Assembly: GCA_964036155.1 (NCBI GenBank)
Contig: OZ038423.1
Span: 41,307,249-41,371,248, forward strand
Reading direction: 5' to 3'
Source of the DNA: Diploscapter coronatus
Taxonomy: Eukaryota > Nematoda > Chromadorea > Rhabditida > Rhabditidae
Length of the DNA stretch: 64,000 bases
Part shown: piece after piece, positions 13,001 to 26,000 of the stretch
How the letters are laid out: each line of letters begins with the position of its first letter
Numbering within the stretch: the first letter of the stretch is position 1
Position numbers and translations under genes: made by a program
Notes under the pieces: generated by a model
The model's database searches: none
Told to the model about the DNA's origin: nothing
What the model saw: the letters and a program-made list of their open reading frames with translations, nothing else

Positions 13001-16000
13001 GCAATTTTAGTCGAACGAAAAATCATGTTTTTTTCAATTTTTCAACCTTATCTTTGATCGCCTTCAATCTGTTTTAGTTCGTAAGTGACTTTAGATTACT
13101 TTTCTCCAATGAAATTATCAATTTCAGCCGACGTTTATATCAAAGAAAAGATCGATTTTGAAGTGCTTTGGTGGCTACGAATGATGAGTCGAGCAGTCCG
13201 AGTAAGTGCAGCGACTTTGTTGGAGAACTGGACAGATATTCGGAAACTGCTCGAATTAGTCATGCAGCAAGTTTTTCGATGCCCAGAAGCTGCAGAATTG
13301 ACTACGATGATTTTGGAATTAATCCTCCAAGGACTCACATCGATTGAATACATCAATCCTGACAGACGAGCTAAATTCGCTCAATCTTTCGAACGATATC
13401 TGCCCATTCGACACTGGCCATTTGAATCTGACAAAGAGAATTATGAATTTCGATGGTGAGAAAATATTCTCAATTTGGAAGCTTAAAATCAAAATCAATT
13501 AAAAATGTGCGTATTTGTCTAGCATATGTAGAGAGACCAAATGAATTATCGGGACATAATATATCATACAAAAATAATTTTCCGTGACCATCAATTAGGA
13601 ACTCAGCCAACTGGATCGAAAAAAGTGGCCGAAAATTTCTAACTCATAATTCGAGTGCTGATTTTGGCATTTCTACCATATGATAATTTTGTCAGTTTAA
13701 AATTTAGGAACGTGCCTACAAATGAAAGTATACAGCGGGCTACTGAAGTATTCCGAGATTTTGTAATGCCGCATGTCGAAGCACTCAACAAGCCCGAAGG
13801 CAGAGACAAGTATATACAAGTTATTTTAGCCCATAAAATTCATACTTTAGGAAAGAAATCCATCATCGATTGCTTGTAATAAGGGAGTTCTTTGACGGTG
13901 CCTGTTTCTCGTTGCCTCTCCTGGAAGGCCAAATCATTCCTAACATTTATGATTCGCCTGTACACCAATGGCACGAAACGAATATCGTACGCAGCTCAAG
14001 TATGCCAGGTAATAATTTCTAGTAATTTTCCCGTTTTAAAAATATATCATCTTCATCAGAAATTTTCATATCACAAGAAACCGTGATATGATAAAATGAA
14101 AAATTGGAACATTCGTTTAAAATGAACAAATTCCTGAATTAAAACTACCTCAATGAAAAAGGCTTTTTATTTTTTCTGTATTTTAATCCGTTGAACTACT
14201 GGAATTCATTTGTTGGGAGAAAGAATTTTCATATTTCAGAAATGTCATACAATGGCTGCAATATTCGTCAAGTGCTATTGGACTGTGTAAAGAATCTCCT
14301 TTGCCATTTACTGAAACAATCCAAAGATGACTGCAAATCGATTCGAACTTCGATATTCATTTTATATGAGATTCTATATTGTCGAGGATTTGATAAGGTG
14401 ACAATTTTACTAAAATATATCAAGCCTAAATTTGTAAAGAAATGTATGCAACGATTTACAAAAATTTCATGCTTTTTATCAACTATTTTAGGAAAAATAC
14501 AAGAGGGCAAAGAAGGACTATGATAACCTAAAGCAAGTCTTCACAGTCGGAACATTCTTCAACAAATTTGATATCTCTTTCATTGTGGAAAATTCGATCA
14601 TTTTACTTCACAATGTAGGCAATACTTCGAAAAAATTAACAAGAAAGATTTTAGAGACGAATTTCTTACAATAACATGTGGAATATCAAAAAACAGCATG
14701 TTGACGTTCTGAATCTGTTAATCGAAGCGTCGACGAGTGAATACAAACAGGTTATTATTTGTGAAACATTTGGAATTATCAATGTGAATTTAAAGAATTA
14801 GGCGGATTTCCTCGAATTTCAGGTTCGTTCGATTGCTCAAAAGTATGTGCGTCAAATTTGGATAGATTTTCCATATTCCTATGAAAAAGTGCTTGATAAA
14901 GTTGTCGGCTATTTGAATCCCTCTAATAATCCAACTCACGAGCAAATAAAGGTAAACGTCCATCTTAACGATTTAGTTAAAAAGACCGGATTTTAGGGTG
15001 CTCTTCATCTTCTAATCGATGGAGAAGAAACGTCTGTCCTTATAGTCGAAGATTATCGATCTATGGTATATTTTGTTATATCAAAAGTAAAAAGAAATGT
15101 CTATTGAAAGAGAATGCATGTGATCAGGATTAGATCGTAGGAACTTTGATTATATTTAAATAATTTAGATCAAAGTGTGGAGCGCCATTATCAGTATGCA
15201 CTGCAGCGACAGGCAAAGTATCATCAAACTGTTCACTGATGCATATAGCACCTTGTCTAAGAATTATTCCACTGTGCAAATTAAATTTCAAGTATTATTC
15301 TGTTTCAGAACTGATTTAATATGCGTTCTTATTATCATAATTTTAGGTCCCTGATTCAGTTCGCAAAACAGCAATGCAACTGCTGGCTCTAAATTATGGA
15401 AGTCCAGTGAATGTGAAGAGATCAGATCTTACAGATCAACAAATTGGACATTATGCCAATCATCTGGAAGAGATATACGATCAAATGAAAAGGTTTGCTA
15501 CTTAAAAATTTTGGATGCGAGACACTTCCCCCCGCCCGCATTTTTGGGAAGGCTTTTCTTTGAGAGAGCAAATAGGAGAAACTAGCATATAATGGGGAAT
15601 TGTCTTGCACACCGGATTTTTAACGCTACAAAAGAACACGCACGAAGAAAATTTTATTTGAATTATTTGATTTTTTTCAGAGATTATTGCAAATTGATAA
15701 ATCAGATTGTTTCTATCACCCAAGACTCGTCACTTCATTGGAGACATCTAGGACTAGCCAGTTACATGCTTGGGCTGCTTTTGAGAAAGTTAGTCTTCGT
15801 TACCATTTAATTATTTTATCCTGTGATCTGCAGAGATGAAGAATTTCCTGAAGAAGGGGTAAAACTCTACGCGAGTCAACTCACTCATGATATCTTGAAA
15901 ATACGCAAAATGGCACGATCGAGGTTGAGCGCCTGGCTCGAAATAGTCAAGAAGAAGTCGATCAAAACGGATTACACAATCCCTTGCAAGGTTGGTTTCG

Positions 16001-18601
16001 AAATAGCAGGAAATAGCTATCAAAAATTTAGAATCCAAATCTAAAAACTGGAGCAAAATGGCCGATTGAATATGGCATTCGAGATGACAATCGCTGGTTA
16101 ATTTATGAAGAAGACAAATTGCCTCAGAACGAGAAGGAGTGGAACAAGACCCATGTGATCTGCAAGAAGCATTGCGGATTTTATACCTGGCCAGATAAAT
16201 TGAAGAGGTAACAAATGAGGATGATAGAATTTCATCAATTACGCAAAATTAGATGCGCTCCCTTGGAATATCAAGCGAGTTTGTGCCGAACTCTGGAAGA
16301 ACTAAATCCGATTGAGCTGCATATCGCGAAGATTTTGACGGATCCGCAGTTCATCGATCGGATGTTGCAACTTTTAATTCACGACACGGACGAGAAAAAC
16401 ACCAACCTATTCTTTTTATGCTTCTTTTGCGTAATTTTGCCTTTAAGATTGATTAGTTAGACGGAATTACTTCAGAAAATATTTCGTGTATTTGGATACA
16501 TTCTATTGCCCTACTATAAGAACACGATTGAAAGGCTATTGCAAAGCCCGAAGGTGAGAAATACACCATTCACTGGAATTTATCTGAATTCTCAAAATTT
16601 AGGAAAATATTCAAGCTTTGGGAATTCAAATTACAAGAACAATTTTGATTGCCTCGAGATTTTGGAAATGGGAACAACAACAGGATTTATGGCAGTTTAT
16701 TGGGCCTGTACTCCACACTGCATTCATGAATGTCAATGTAATGAAATTTCCTTCCCAAATATTTAAACCTCGTTAGAATTTCTGTTGGGTTCGATTAACT
16801 AAAATGCATTTATTCATACAATACTTTATCTGGATTAAATTCAGTCTTTACCCAACTTTGATACCCGTCCAAAATTTTCAGGAAGACAACTTATCTGAAT
16901 GGGTTTATTCTGTTCGGGAGATATGCATGCTTCTTGATCCACAGCAACTAAAACCTTTATTTGATGTTATGTTTTCTTTGGTGAATCGACCTGCAGACAA
17001 TCCGTTTGCTGCCAGCGCGTAAGTTCAAAAGTTTCCCATTTTTTCGTTTAGGAAAAATCCATATAATTGTATTTAGTCATTTAATGCTGATTCGTAAATC
17101 CGTAAGCAAGCTGAAATGGCGTGGATTGGGATTGCACAGAAAAATCTTCGACGTGATCAAGAAGAATCCAATTTCGCAATTTACAAATCAATGCGACAAC
17201 ATTGCGAGGTAAATTGTTTTCAGGAGTTTACAATTTCAAATAACTTTCCAGTACTTTGGCTACAATAACGGCATTCAACATTCCCTCACTATTCGTTTCC
17301 CCGAATTTACCTGATTCGCTGAAACCGATCAAAACTACAGAAGTAATTGAGATGTATGCCGATTTGGTATGAGATATTTAGAAGAGTGTTAGATTCAAAA
17401 TGAAAAATTTCAGTTGAAGGCTTGTTGGAACGAAGTGCGATTTGATCTAAATTCATGTGAAAATTTCCATGAGTCGAAAGGCGATGAAGAAGCTACTAAA
17501 GCGGTAGTCTTATTATTGGTCAATAATTTTAGTGAAAAACGATTCAGGATACCTGTTCTGAGTCCAAGAAACGATCACGCCTGGCCTTGAAAATACTAGC
17601 TCTTTATGTTGACAAAGCAGTTCGAAAGTTACATTATTCGTTTAGACCAGAATTTGTCGAGCTCATTCCCCTCTTCGCTCATTTCTCAAACGATCTCGGG
17701 TAATTTGAATTTTAGCTACAGGGATTATCGAGTTATTTTCAGAGATGAAGAACTGGCGATAGATTGCAGACTCGCGATTCGAGCCATGTCGTTCATGCAC
17801 ATCTATGAGAATCAGCAAGCTTCTCAAGTTATCGAACTCTTCAGAAAGGTATTCTCCGTTGTAAATTTCTAATTTTATCATAATTATATTCTTAGGCCTC
17901 GTTTTCGCATTGCTGGTGGAAAACTAAGCTATGGATAATCAGGCGAATGAAAACACTTTTCATTTCGAATTTCTTCGTCTTCAAACTTCACGCGCATACG
18001 ATATGTAATGATAATGATTTCTTCCGTAAATTACCAGATAAATCTGTTTTCAAAAATTCAGGCGAAATTCTACTCAAATTCCTCGTGGACGGCCAGCTCG
18101 AAGTGAGGAATGCATCATCCGATTCCTTGACTGATCTGATTCAATCCTCATTGGTTGAAGTTACAACTGTCCTTATTGTAAATTTAGTTATGAGATTTGA
18201 GATGTATTTCAATTTTAGGATAAATTCACATCGTTCACCAACTCAGATTCTACTCTGACCAAACACAGTGGAATTCTTGGATTATCGGCAATTGTCAATG
18301 CATTTCCGTACACGATTCCCCCATTCATGCCGGATATTCTAATGACGATATGCAAGTTTGCGACTTCGCCAAGCCCAATTCAAGTAAACTTTCTATTTCG
18401 CCATAAAAAATCAGGGTCAATATGGAATGACTTTTGAATTTGAAATAGTCATTGAACTGCTTTCAGGACGAAGTGAAGAGGACAATGGCGCGTTTCAAGA
18501 AGACGCACAATGACTCGTGGCGAGAGCACAAGAAGCATTTTAATGAAGATCAGCTGCTTATCTTGAGAGATCTCATGGTATCTCCGAATTACTATGTGTA
18601 A
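10046..18601 (+). CDS. psme4: Proteasome activator complex subunit 4 (PA200/Blm10)
   Basis: About 43 short exons join in phase from ATG 10046 (YLPYYSELEAQANRHF) to TAA 18599-18601. Family matches run the whole length: RFPKEDHVTLVKMYL near the start, FLSREDIIIDSRPLYELY, DLTEAEKKLCVMTSSFEAMI in the middle, then KKHCGFYTWPDKLK, and MARFKKTHNDSWREHKKHF near the end. I estimate 1,750-1,800 residues, close to the roughly 1,840 of vertebrate PSME4. The family forms a HEAT-repeat dome that caps the 20S proteasome in the nucleus and opens its gate through the C-terminal Tyr. Here the last residues are SPNYYV, so the penultimate Tyr of the hydrophobic-Tyr-X motif is kept. One intron (12221-12270) starts with GC, and the exon at 12134 follows an AAG acceptor. 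The ATG is 33 bases after a TATTTCAG acceptor. Confidence 0.95.
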
Positions 18602-20096
18602 AACTTCTTTGAATTCTAGCTAGAGACGAGCAAAAACCAAAAATCGAAAATTTAAAATTCAATGCCAGTAGTAGACTCAGAATAAATTTTCTAGGTTATT
18701 GAAATATCAACGTTATAAGTAAATGTTTGCTCGTCACTGCTCCTAATTTTGAAATTGTATAATTTTATAAAAGTTGCTCACTTTTCAAAATTTTATTTCA
18801 GTTTTATATGTTTTAATTTTAATTTTATGCCTTTAATGACAAAGAACGAGGGCATGAAATTCGAGGAAATTATTTCTATCTCATAATTTGATGCCTTTTC
18901 GCTCAACATATGAATCCTCGGAACTGATCTTATCGCGGGAAATTATAATTGTCCTTCACATCATATGTAGCAGAGGCCAAGTCTCCCTCTTCTAATCGAT
19001 TTATATTGAATTTTGCCTTGTTTTACTTTCCTCGTGGTGCATTCATAAAGATTTCTTCTTACGAGTTGACGACTTTCCTTGCAAAACTAAATATCACTCG
19101 CACTTGCCAATTAGTCTGTCGGAATTCGCATTACTCTTCGTACTTATCAGAATCAGCTTATCGCCACTTTTTGCGACCTAATATTTGTGGCCTCAGGCTG
19201 AATTCATCATGGCCAGTTTTTGTCAGTTTGTCCTTCTTCACTCTTCACTCCTCTCTTTCTGTCTTTCTGCCTTCAAAGGGCGTGTTCCTCGAAATGTCTT
19301 CTCTCTGTTTTTGTCTTTCTTTCTTCGTCTCTCTCATTTTCTTCTTATCTCCCATTCTGACTAGTTTTTTCCATCCGTTTTGTATCACTCTCTCGCCCTC
19401 TGCCTTTCTCTCTCATTTCCGCTTCTCTGTTCTCTCTTCATCTACCGTACTCTCTCTTCATCTGTCTCCTTCATTTTTATCTTCCATCTTCAGCTTCTCT
19501 TCCTTCCTCATTCTCTTTCTCTTTTCGGCTGTCACCAAATCTTTCTTTGTATTGATACTTCTTTCAATTCGTCAATTATTTTTCTTGCTTTATAATGATT
19601 CGATGATAGTCGAGAATCGAACAGACCAATTCACCCTTCGCTCTTTCGTCCTAATTTTGCAAATGATTTCCTTCAACTCGAATCTTCTCATTTCCTCGTT
19701 TGTTTGACGTTCGACTTTATCACTCATGAGCAAATTTGTTAATTTTCTCGCGAACTAATGCAGGAAAATTAATCGCATTTTTGCGTCTTTAGGTTTTTGA
19801 TACAGGGAATGTGCAGTGCTGCACAAATATTTATCATGCCAACATTATTGCCGACGTCGTTTACTCGATACATTCGCCTGTGCGCTATAACTTGTCTTTC
19901 GCTTTGATTCTCATTTGATTGCTAAATTTATCTATTTTCTTTTGTCGTTTCTATTCAAAATTGCAGAATCATTGCGGGAAATGAGTTTCCTTTTCAATTC
20001 GCCTCCATAATTCAGTATGACGCGTCACAGTTTTATGTTTCTGAAGATATTCTATCGTCGAATACTATTCGTGATAACATCAATTTGCTCGTTTAG
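18602..20096. other. Intergenic; pyrimidine-rich tract
   Basis: This is the gap between PSME4 and the coiled-coil gene. A possible PSME4 poly(A) signal AATAAA is near 18680. From about 19210 to 19560 the + strand is strongly C/T-rich. It keeps a 252-codon frame open, but the translation is a Ser/Phe/Leu low-complexity string and is not credible as protein. The downstream gene starts directly after GTTTAG at 20091-20096. Confidence 0.6.
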
Positions 20097-23000
20097 ATGG
20101 TTGAATTTGGGAAATTAACTCGTCGATCTCGTATTCCGGTGCAAAAAACAAAGGCAGTTTCCGAGAAATTGCCCGCTATCCCGAGGAAAAAGGTACGAGT
20201 TTTGCGAAAAATGGTATTTCATTACGAGAAATTTACTATCCTGCAAAAACGTAATGCGCTGCAATGCTTGAATGGTCAAAACATAACTGCATCAAACGGA
20301 AAAAATGTCTGAGTCACGATTTCCATGGTCGAAAATTTTGAATGGTTTATAAATTTCTCGATATGGAGGTTATAAAACCAGCTGATGTGTCGCTTGTCGA
20401 GAAGCCAAGCATTTATCAGGTCCTTTTCTCTCTGCTTCTAACTGTTTGTTTATCAATGTCGGATTGTCGGGCCTCATTATCTTACAAATAACTGGATAAT
20501 CTGTGAAAAGCCCCTTATTGCGATCTGTCTGCCTGCCTCTCTCGATTCCAGACACTGCCTCGATTTGTGTGTTTAAGCAGCGCGACTGCGTGCCTCAAGG
20601 TGATTCAGTGATTCTCCTGTGAATTTCCTCCACCTGCATTTTTAACCCTACCTTTCCACCCGTCCATCCATTCTCGTGACCTCCATCCTCCACTACTGAT
20701 AAAAACCCCGAAAAAATATCGTTTAAATCGAAAAAAAATAGAACGGCAAGAGGCTTGATGCAGGTAGTTTTTCAGACCTCACGCTTTGTAAGATTCGAAA
20801 AAGGCAGCGAAAACCTTAGCGCGTTCATGGCCTATTACCCTTATCATTGAACCAAACGCCTTCCTCCCACGAAACTTACGACTTGTTTATTGCTATTTTA
20901 TTTTTTCTAAAATAAATAAAACTCGATGATCATTATCATTTCGGCTATAGTAATTATTCTAATAGGCATTTACATAAAGGTAAATTTTATCCAGAATTTT
21001 TTCCCAACGACTACTTGTTAGACAAATTAGATAAAAAAGGATAGACCAGTTTTTAACTTTTTCGGTCATTTTTCCGTTGGAAATAATCATTCTATCTCAA
21101 ATAAATAAACGGGCATTTAACGCGTTTTTATCGTCGGTTTTCAACTCCAAATTCAACCTATCGTTACTCGTAACTTGTCGACAACCTTTGCATCTCATGA
21201 TCATTAACGTTGCGATTGGCGATTGTAATGCAAGCAAAGCAATTGGAGGAAATTCTTTGTGATTCTTTCGTTACACCTACGCTAATAAAATTAACGATTT
21301 CTTATCAGAAACTGCAAAAACACCTACCTTTGTTTTCGTTTTCTCAAAAGTGGGGAAATTTTGATTTGGAAAGTCTACAAAATTGTAGGGAAGCCTGACC
21401 TCATTTGGAGGTGCGAATAAGCCTTCCTCATCAATCGATTCTTCACGGCGATTTCTTTCACGCAATTCGGCTTCTTATCAAGTTTTTTTCTGCGTATATT
21501 AAACAGGTTCGGTTTCATAATCATCAGCATTAGGAAAAAATCGCTTGATTAATATGCAACCTGAAAAATCGAGTATTGATTAGTTCACAATCGAGTAAGA
21601 GGCACATAATATGTATGATGTTGAATTGTTGATGGATTTGAAATAAAAGGAATATTTCTAGGAATAAAAGATTGCGAAAAATTAAGGAAAAATCGTACAA
21701 ATCAAGTGATCGGAACTAGATCGCTGCCTAATTTTTGATCAAAAGTGTGCAAAAGAGCTCTTCGATTTTTTCAATTATCGAATAATTACGGAAACTGCAA
21801 AAATGATCATGAGCGGATTACTTGTCGCAATAGTGAATCCTGTGCGCACTAGTTTGTTTTGAACTTGAGCCAATGGTTCAAACGCTTAATTCAAGCATTT
21901 CGGTTAGAATCTCATCATAAAGATGAAATTTTACGAGACATCGATGTTTAAACTATTCTCTAATTCACGATCTAAAATGATCATAAGGGCGGACAAATAA
22001 CATATGTCATCTCTTCCTGTCAATAGCGCGGAATTTTGGGTTTCGTAGTGAAGAAATATCTAGTTCAAATAGTAAAACGATCTCATGAAATGACAACCAT
22101 TGTGAATAAGAAGAGTCGAATTAAAAAAGAAACTTAAGGCGTTCGAGCACCGCAAGTCATTACCACAATCTCGCGTACCGGGTCTGCCTAATAATTCTAA
22201 AATTCCTGTGCCCATTACGGCGAATCAGCAAAATGGAGAAAACTCAAAAGAATCAACGCCGACTTCGAATAAAACCACTCCTATTCTTGCAGTCACTAAG
22301 CAGCAGCCTCAGGTTTGGAATATTTCCTCTTCATTTTATCGACTACTTTTAATATTTTAGCCAAAGCCGAAAATGGCTGAAATCAAACAAGAGGCACAGG
22401 TGAATTTTTATGCACATATCGTGATTTGGTGTTTTGATAAAATGAAAGTGTACATAACTTTTGAAAGATATCAAATTTTTATTCTATGTATTCGTTCGAA
22501 GTTAAACATTTTGATTGGGAAAATTATGATTTTAATTATCGTGGACCTTGCGCATGCAAATGTCTGCATTTTCATTTACTTTTTTATTATTTATCATACA
22601 GCGACTATATTTCATTAAAAAATATTCTAATCACACATGATTTAGTCTTCTGCTGTATCGAGTGGAAAGCCGATATTAGCTGAAAAGAAGACGACCAATT
22701 TGAGGGAAATTGAAACTCAAACAGAAGAGGAGGAGAAGAAATGTTTGAGTGATAAATCCACTGAATGCAGGCCTGTAGCACTTAATTTCGGGTAAGTTAT
22801 TTTAATTTTTAATTTAAAAATTCATAAAATTATGACGTTATGTTATTCGAATTTTACGAAAAATTATATGCTATACCATTTCTTATTTTTTCATTTTTAT
22901 CGACTTCTATTTTTACCTGGCAGTTCATATTCATTGAATGGCATCATAGTCGATTTGCAGTGTGTTAGGCTTTTGTTCTTTATTTTTCTTGTTCTGTATT

Positions 23001-26000
23001 TCCGTACTGCTCCTGTTTGTGCCTCGACTTTTTTGCTCGCGGCATTCCCCTTTCGCTTGCTTTTTGCCTCTGATTTCGCTCTGTATTTTGCTTGTCCGCA
23101 AGCAGAGCGTAAGCAGCGTATCGCAATCTGCCTTTTTTATTTATTTTCTTACGTTCATATTTTTTTCTTCATCATTCACATTCTTCCCTGCTATTTTCCC
23201 TAAACTTTTCGATTTTCTTTCTTTGCTTTCTCATCATTTTAGCAGCGATCAAATATGCGCTTTTCTTATTGATGTTATGTGAAAAAATAGGATAGTCAAT
23301 CAACCGAATATTATCTAATTATTCAACTTCGTATTTTACTAGACTTGATCTCATTGTCATAGGTGACCTTTATATTTTTGATAAAGAAAAACTTGTTTAT
23401 TTTTCAAAAGTTTAATGTGAGAGTTTTCTTGTGAAATTCAATTTTCCCGGCTAATTTTGCCTTATTTCTCTCAATTGAACAGTCAATATTTGCGTCTAAA
23501 ATCGACTTCCACCCTTGCGAATCTAAGAACGTATCTCATTCTTTGTGAGCGTTCGAACTGCGCTCATTTTCCTTGACAAACTGCACTTTTCATGAATTTT
23601 CTGCAGGAAGTTTTGCAAAACTAAAACTAGCGCATTTAGCATGGTCAATAATCGTGCTGATTGTAGGAATTAATTTTTTACGAGACGACTATTTAGAAAA
23701 CATGTCGAAAGTTTAGACAATATTTTCATAAAATCTCTTAATCAAAATAAGACATTTGAATTGAGGACCATGGAGTTTTTATCACAGCTTCGCTTCAAGA
23801 TTTACTATATGCTTTCGTCAAAAATTCAAATAGAAAATAGCAGACTCAGATAAAGCATTCTTTCCATTTAGAGTTGTCTCGAATTTCGACGTGTATACTG
23901 CAATTCGATTGAAAAAAAACAATTATTGAAGATCATCTGTGATATTGTTCGAAATTTGAATCAAACTTTCGAGCAAGATATGAATTTCATGTCTAAATGA
24001 TGCAGAATTTTGATACATTTTCATTCTATTAGGATTGCGAAAAAAATCATTTCTTTCCTTCAAGAGAAAGATCGCATTTTCATATGCTTTTTCTCATAGT
24101 TCAGCTACAATGTTCTTTTACGCATAAAAATATTTGCATCATTGCTGTAAAAAGTCGTCCGAATTGCTTGATTCGGGGCAAAAATAGATCACAGAATGCA
24201 ATTTTGCATTTCTTATTGCCACCCGCTGTGATTTTCGCCATTCAGCTTCAACGGCCAGATTGCATCGTCAAAGTTTTCAGCGGAAGCGAATTGTGTGGAA
24301 ATCGATTAAATATTGGATTTTTAGAATTTTTTATGACCTTCAATATCATTGCATATCAGAGGATTTGCGTTTTTCATTCAATGGAAATTTTGCCTGATTG
24401 TAGGATAAGATGTTTTGTGAAAGATTAGTCACGCCCTTTTCAAACTGAGATTTTCGTTTTCAGTTCATTTTGTGACAAATTTCTTCCCAACATATCGAGT
24501 GGTTGACTATATGTGTTGTATGTGATGTGACTGGTATTCGCCCACATTTGTTTTGTATCATTCTGCACTCTTCCTCTCCTTTTTCTCGTTCTCATGGTCA
24601 CTTCTCTTTCTCTCTTTTCTCTGATTATTTCCTCTTCTTGCTTTTTGTTCACTTCCTAGCCCTCTCATCTGCCTATCCTTCTGTATTTTGTTTTGTATTT
24701 TCTCTTTCTCTCTTCGTGCGAACCAACTTTTATTCGCATTTTCATGTTTCACGTCTCTCGATTCGCGAAACACGTAGCTCAAGTTTCCTCCATACAAAAG
24801 AATTTATTCGAATCAAATTCTTCTTTTCATGAATGCATTCTATTTTTACTATATTTTGCAAGATTACGAGCACTGCTATGTCATAAATTTCTCGCATTTC
24901 TTTATATTTTGGCAGGAACATCTAAAAATTTGAATTTTTTTTTTCGAAAATACTCAAATGAGAATTTTCAGAACGCAAACGACCGAACCTGAGCCTGCCC
25001 CAGAAATTATAAAACTCGACAAAGCTATCGTAAGTCTATTATTTCCTTAGTTTTTCATTGTAATTAATTTAATTTTACTTTACTCTGTCAAGCAATCAAA
25101 AAGCGATTGATTTGATTTACGACCTCCCGTAAGCAAAAATGCTCAACAAGCACACTACGTCTATTAAACTGTCTAATTGCTATTCTTATCTTCAGCTATT
25201 TACTCCCTTATCATCAATTCAAAAACGACAGCGGTGGTCATTCTATAATCGACTCAAATATAAAGGCGTTTTTTCTAATAATATTCTTAACCTACGCATT
25301 GACTTTTCTTCGATATATTAATTCATGGAAAGTTGAATCAGCCTCTTTTTCCGGGGATTTTCTTCCAAAATCGGTAAAGTTTCGAAATAGTCGAATGATT
25401 TGCGGTCTTTCTTGGGCAAAAAGTAAATGAATTTGTTGGAAGGGCGATCATTTTGGGCAGTTAGTTGTCAATTAGAGTGGGCAATCAAGTGAAAGGGAGA
25501 CGGAGAGGACGGCAAAATGCCGAGGAGGGAAGCCAAAACTCTCCGCGAATTGCCCCTTCTCCGTTCCTGGCAGACAAATCCTATTTGGCCGTTGTTTTGT
25601 TCGGTCGATTCAATTTCGGCCTTTTCCCCCTGTCGTTGCTGCATTTCTCCCTGTTTCTGCTGCTAATTTCTGCCTTCTTCAGTCTAATCGTGCCACGCCC
25701 AGAATTCGCCTGTGGTTTACCATTTCTTTACTATTTCTCCTCCAATTTGCCTCTTTTTGCATCTCAATCATTAATTCATTTCCGAGTGATTAGCGCGTTA
25801 GGCCCGCTATCAGTCAAGTTCACGCGTCTTCCCCCTTTCCATCACAATTGCAGCATTGTTTCCAGCGGCTGTTGTTGCACTATTGTACATTCAATTTGAA
25901 ACTTCTGCCAATTATCAATTTTTGGACCAGTTATTTGTGCTGAATATGAAAATCATATGATAGTCTGCTACTAGTTATGATCATCTCACGTCTCATCATG

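Noticed and set aside
18949..19707. 252-codon open frame on the + strand
   Set aside because: Its composition is a Ser/Phe/Leu string produced by a C/T-rich tract, and no splice or start context fits.
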